Shown: positions 37,041-37,228 of the stretch, piece after piece
Layout of the letters: every line of letters begins with the position of its first letter
Numbering within the stretch: the first letter of the stretch is position 1
NCBI RefSeq assembly: GCF_000820045.1
Contig: NZ_CDBJ01000023.1
Coordinates: forward strand, 1 to 37,228
Source: Aeromonas rivuli
GTDB taxonomy: Bacteria > Pseudomonadota > Gammaproteobacteria > Enterobacterales > Aeromonadaceae
Length of the DNA stretch: 37,228 nucleotides
Direction of reading: 5' to 3'
Notes under the pieces: generated by a model
What the model was told of the DNA's origin: nothing
Seen by the model: the letters and a program-made list of their open reading frames with translations, nothing else
The model's database searches: none
Program-made: the position numbers and the translations under genes

Positions 37041-37228
37041 ACCCCGATTCGATCACATGCTCGACCTCATCAACCAACCACAACCCATTGGCTGATCTCT
37101 TGTGGTTTGACACGCTGATTTTTCCTTCGGCAACAATCGCCGGGGTTAACGGTCGGGTGATGGACAGCGTCGCCTTGCCCCGCTTCAGCTCTTTTAGCTT
37201 GGCGTCGGCCGCCTTCCTCGCGGCCTCT

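Larger units (their letters stand above)
36833..37228. repeat. Terminal direct repeat (assembly overlap), copy 2
   Basis: Same 396-base sequence as 1-396, with the better reading at the four differing positions. This copy keeps the SOS-type gene reading frame in the form expected from its ribosome site. Confidence 0.95.

Noticed and set aside
1..37228. CRISPR arrays, tRNA or rRNA genes
   Set aside because: No regularly spaced repeat-spacer structure and no cloverleaf or rRNA sequence was recognised by eye; a tRNAscan run would be decisive.

Overview
The window looks like a complete or nearly complete temperate bacteriophage genome that can also replicate as a plasmid (a phage-plasmid). The apparent unit is 36,832 bp; bases 1-396 are repeated at 36833-37228. 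The host is probably a gammaproteobacterium. This rests on an E. coli-type LexA box, E. coli-type DnaA boxes, lambda-type head and terminase genes, P2-type contractile tail genes, and an IncI/IncB/IncL-M-style replication control leader. I cannot name the genus; Halomonas- or Vibrio-like marine hosts are a guess.

Layout. (1) 168-23837, minus strand, is the late region. Read in transcription order from high to low coordinates it holds lysis genes (holin-like, SLT-like lysozyme, spanin-like pair), a DNA methyltransferase, lambda-like terminase (Nu1/A type), gpW, portal, ClpP/S49 protease with nested scaffold, decoration protein, gpE-type capsid, head-tail joining proteins, then a P2-like myovirus tail (V, W, J, I, fibres, FI, FII, E/E', tape measure, U, X, D). 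One HTH regulator gene (1301-1675) lies on the opposite strand between X and D. (2) 24025-29516, minus strand, is the early/lysogeny operon: a Cro-like protein, a degenerate nucleotide-kinase-like protein, a Q-like antiterminator, a P-loop ATPase, a Tad1/Acb2-like anti-defence protein, a tyrosine integrase and small DNA-binding proteins. (3) 29704-30363, plus strand, is an S24-fold CI-type repressor. (4) 30464-32446, plus strand, is a plasmid-maintenance region with a LuxR-type HTH protein, ParA and a ParG-like RHH partner. (5) 32469-34739, minus strand, is an accessory region with a lipoprotein, a serine recombinase, small unknown proteins and a winged-helix regulator. (6) 34823-36894 is the replicon: origin region with a DnaA box and AT-rich DNA, RepA, an antisense RNA/pseudoknot leader, and a small gene behind a near-consensus LexA box.

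How the parts appear to work together. A recurring inverted repeat (TTACAC-N5-GTGTAA) occurs at the late promoter region (two copies), in the CI/Cro intergenic region (two), before the maintenance genes (one) and before rep (one). One repressor may therefore control lysis, lysogeny, maintenance and replication. The repressor has the S24 serine but Arg where the catalytic Lys is expected, so RecA-triggered self-cleavage looks unlikely. The LexA-boxed 69-aa gene is the natural candidate for linking DNA damage to induction. A second recurring element, arrays with an 8-bp period (consensus CGAATTAA), flanks parA as expected for a ParG/parH-type centromere-operator. It also occurs at four distant loci in the phage genes, reminiscent of the dispersed centromeres of phage N15.

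Caution. A 14-base match to the Tn5/Nextera mosaic end lies at 195-208 (and 37027-37040), exactly where gene D loses its natural C-terminus. The closure of the circle may therefore be a library artefact and some sequence may be missing there. Four G/T differences within the first 62 bases look like end-of-contig errors.
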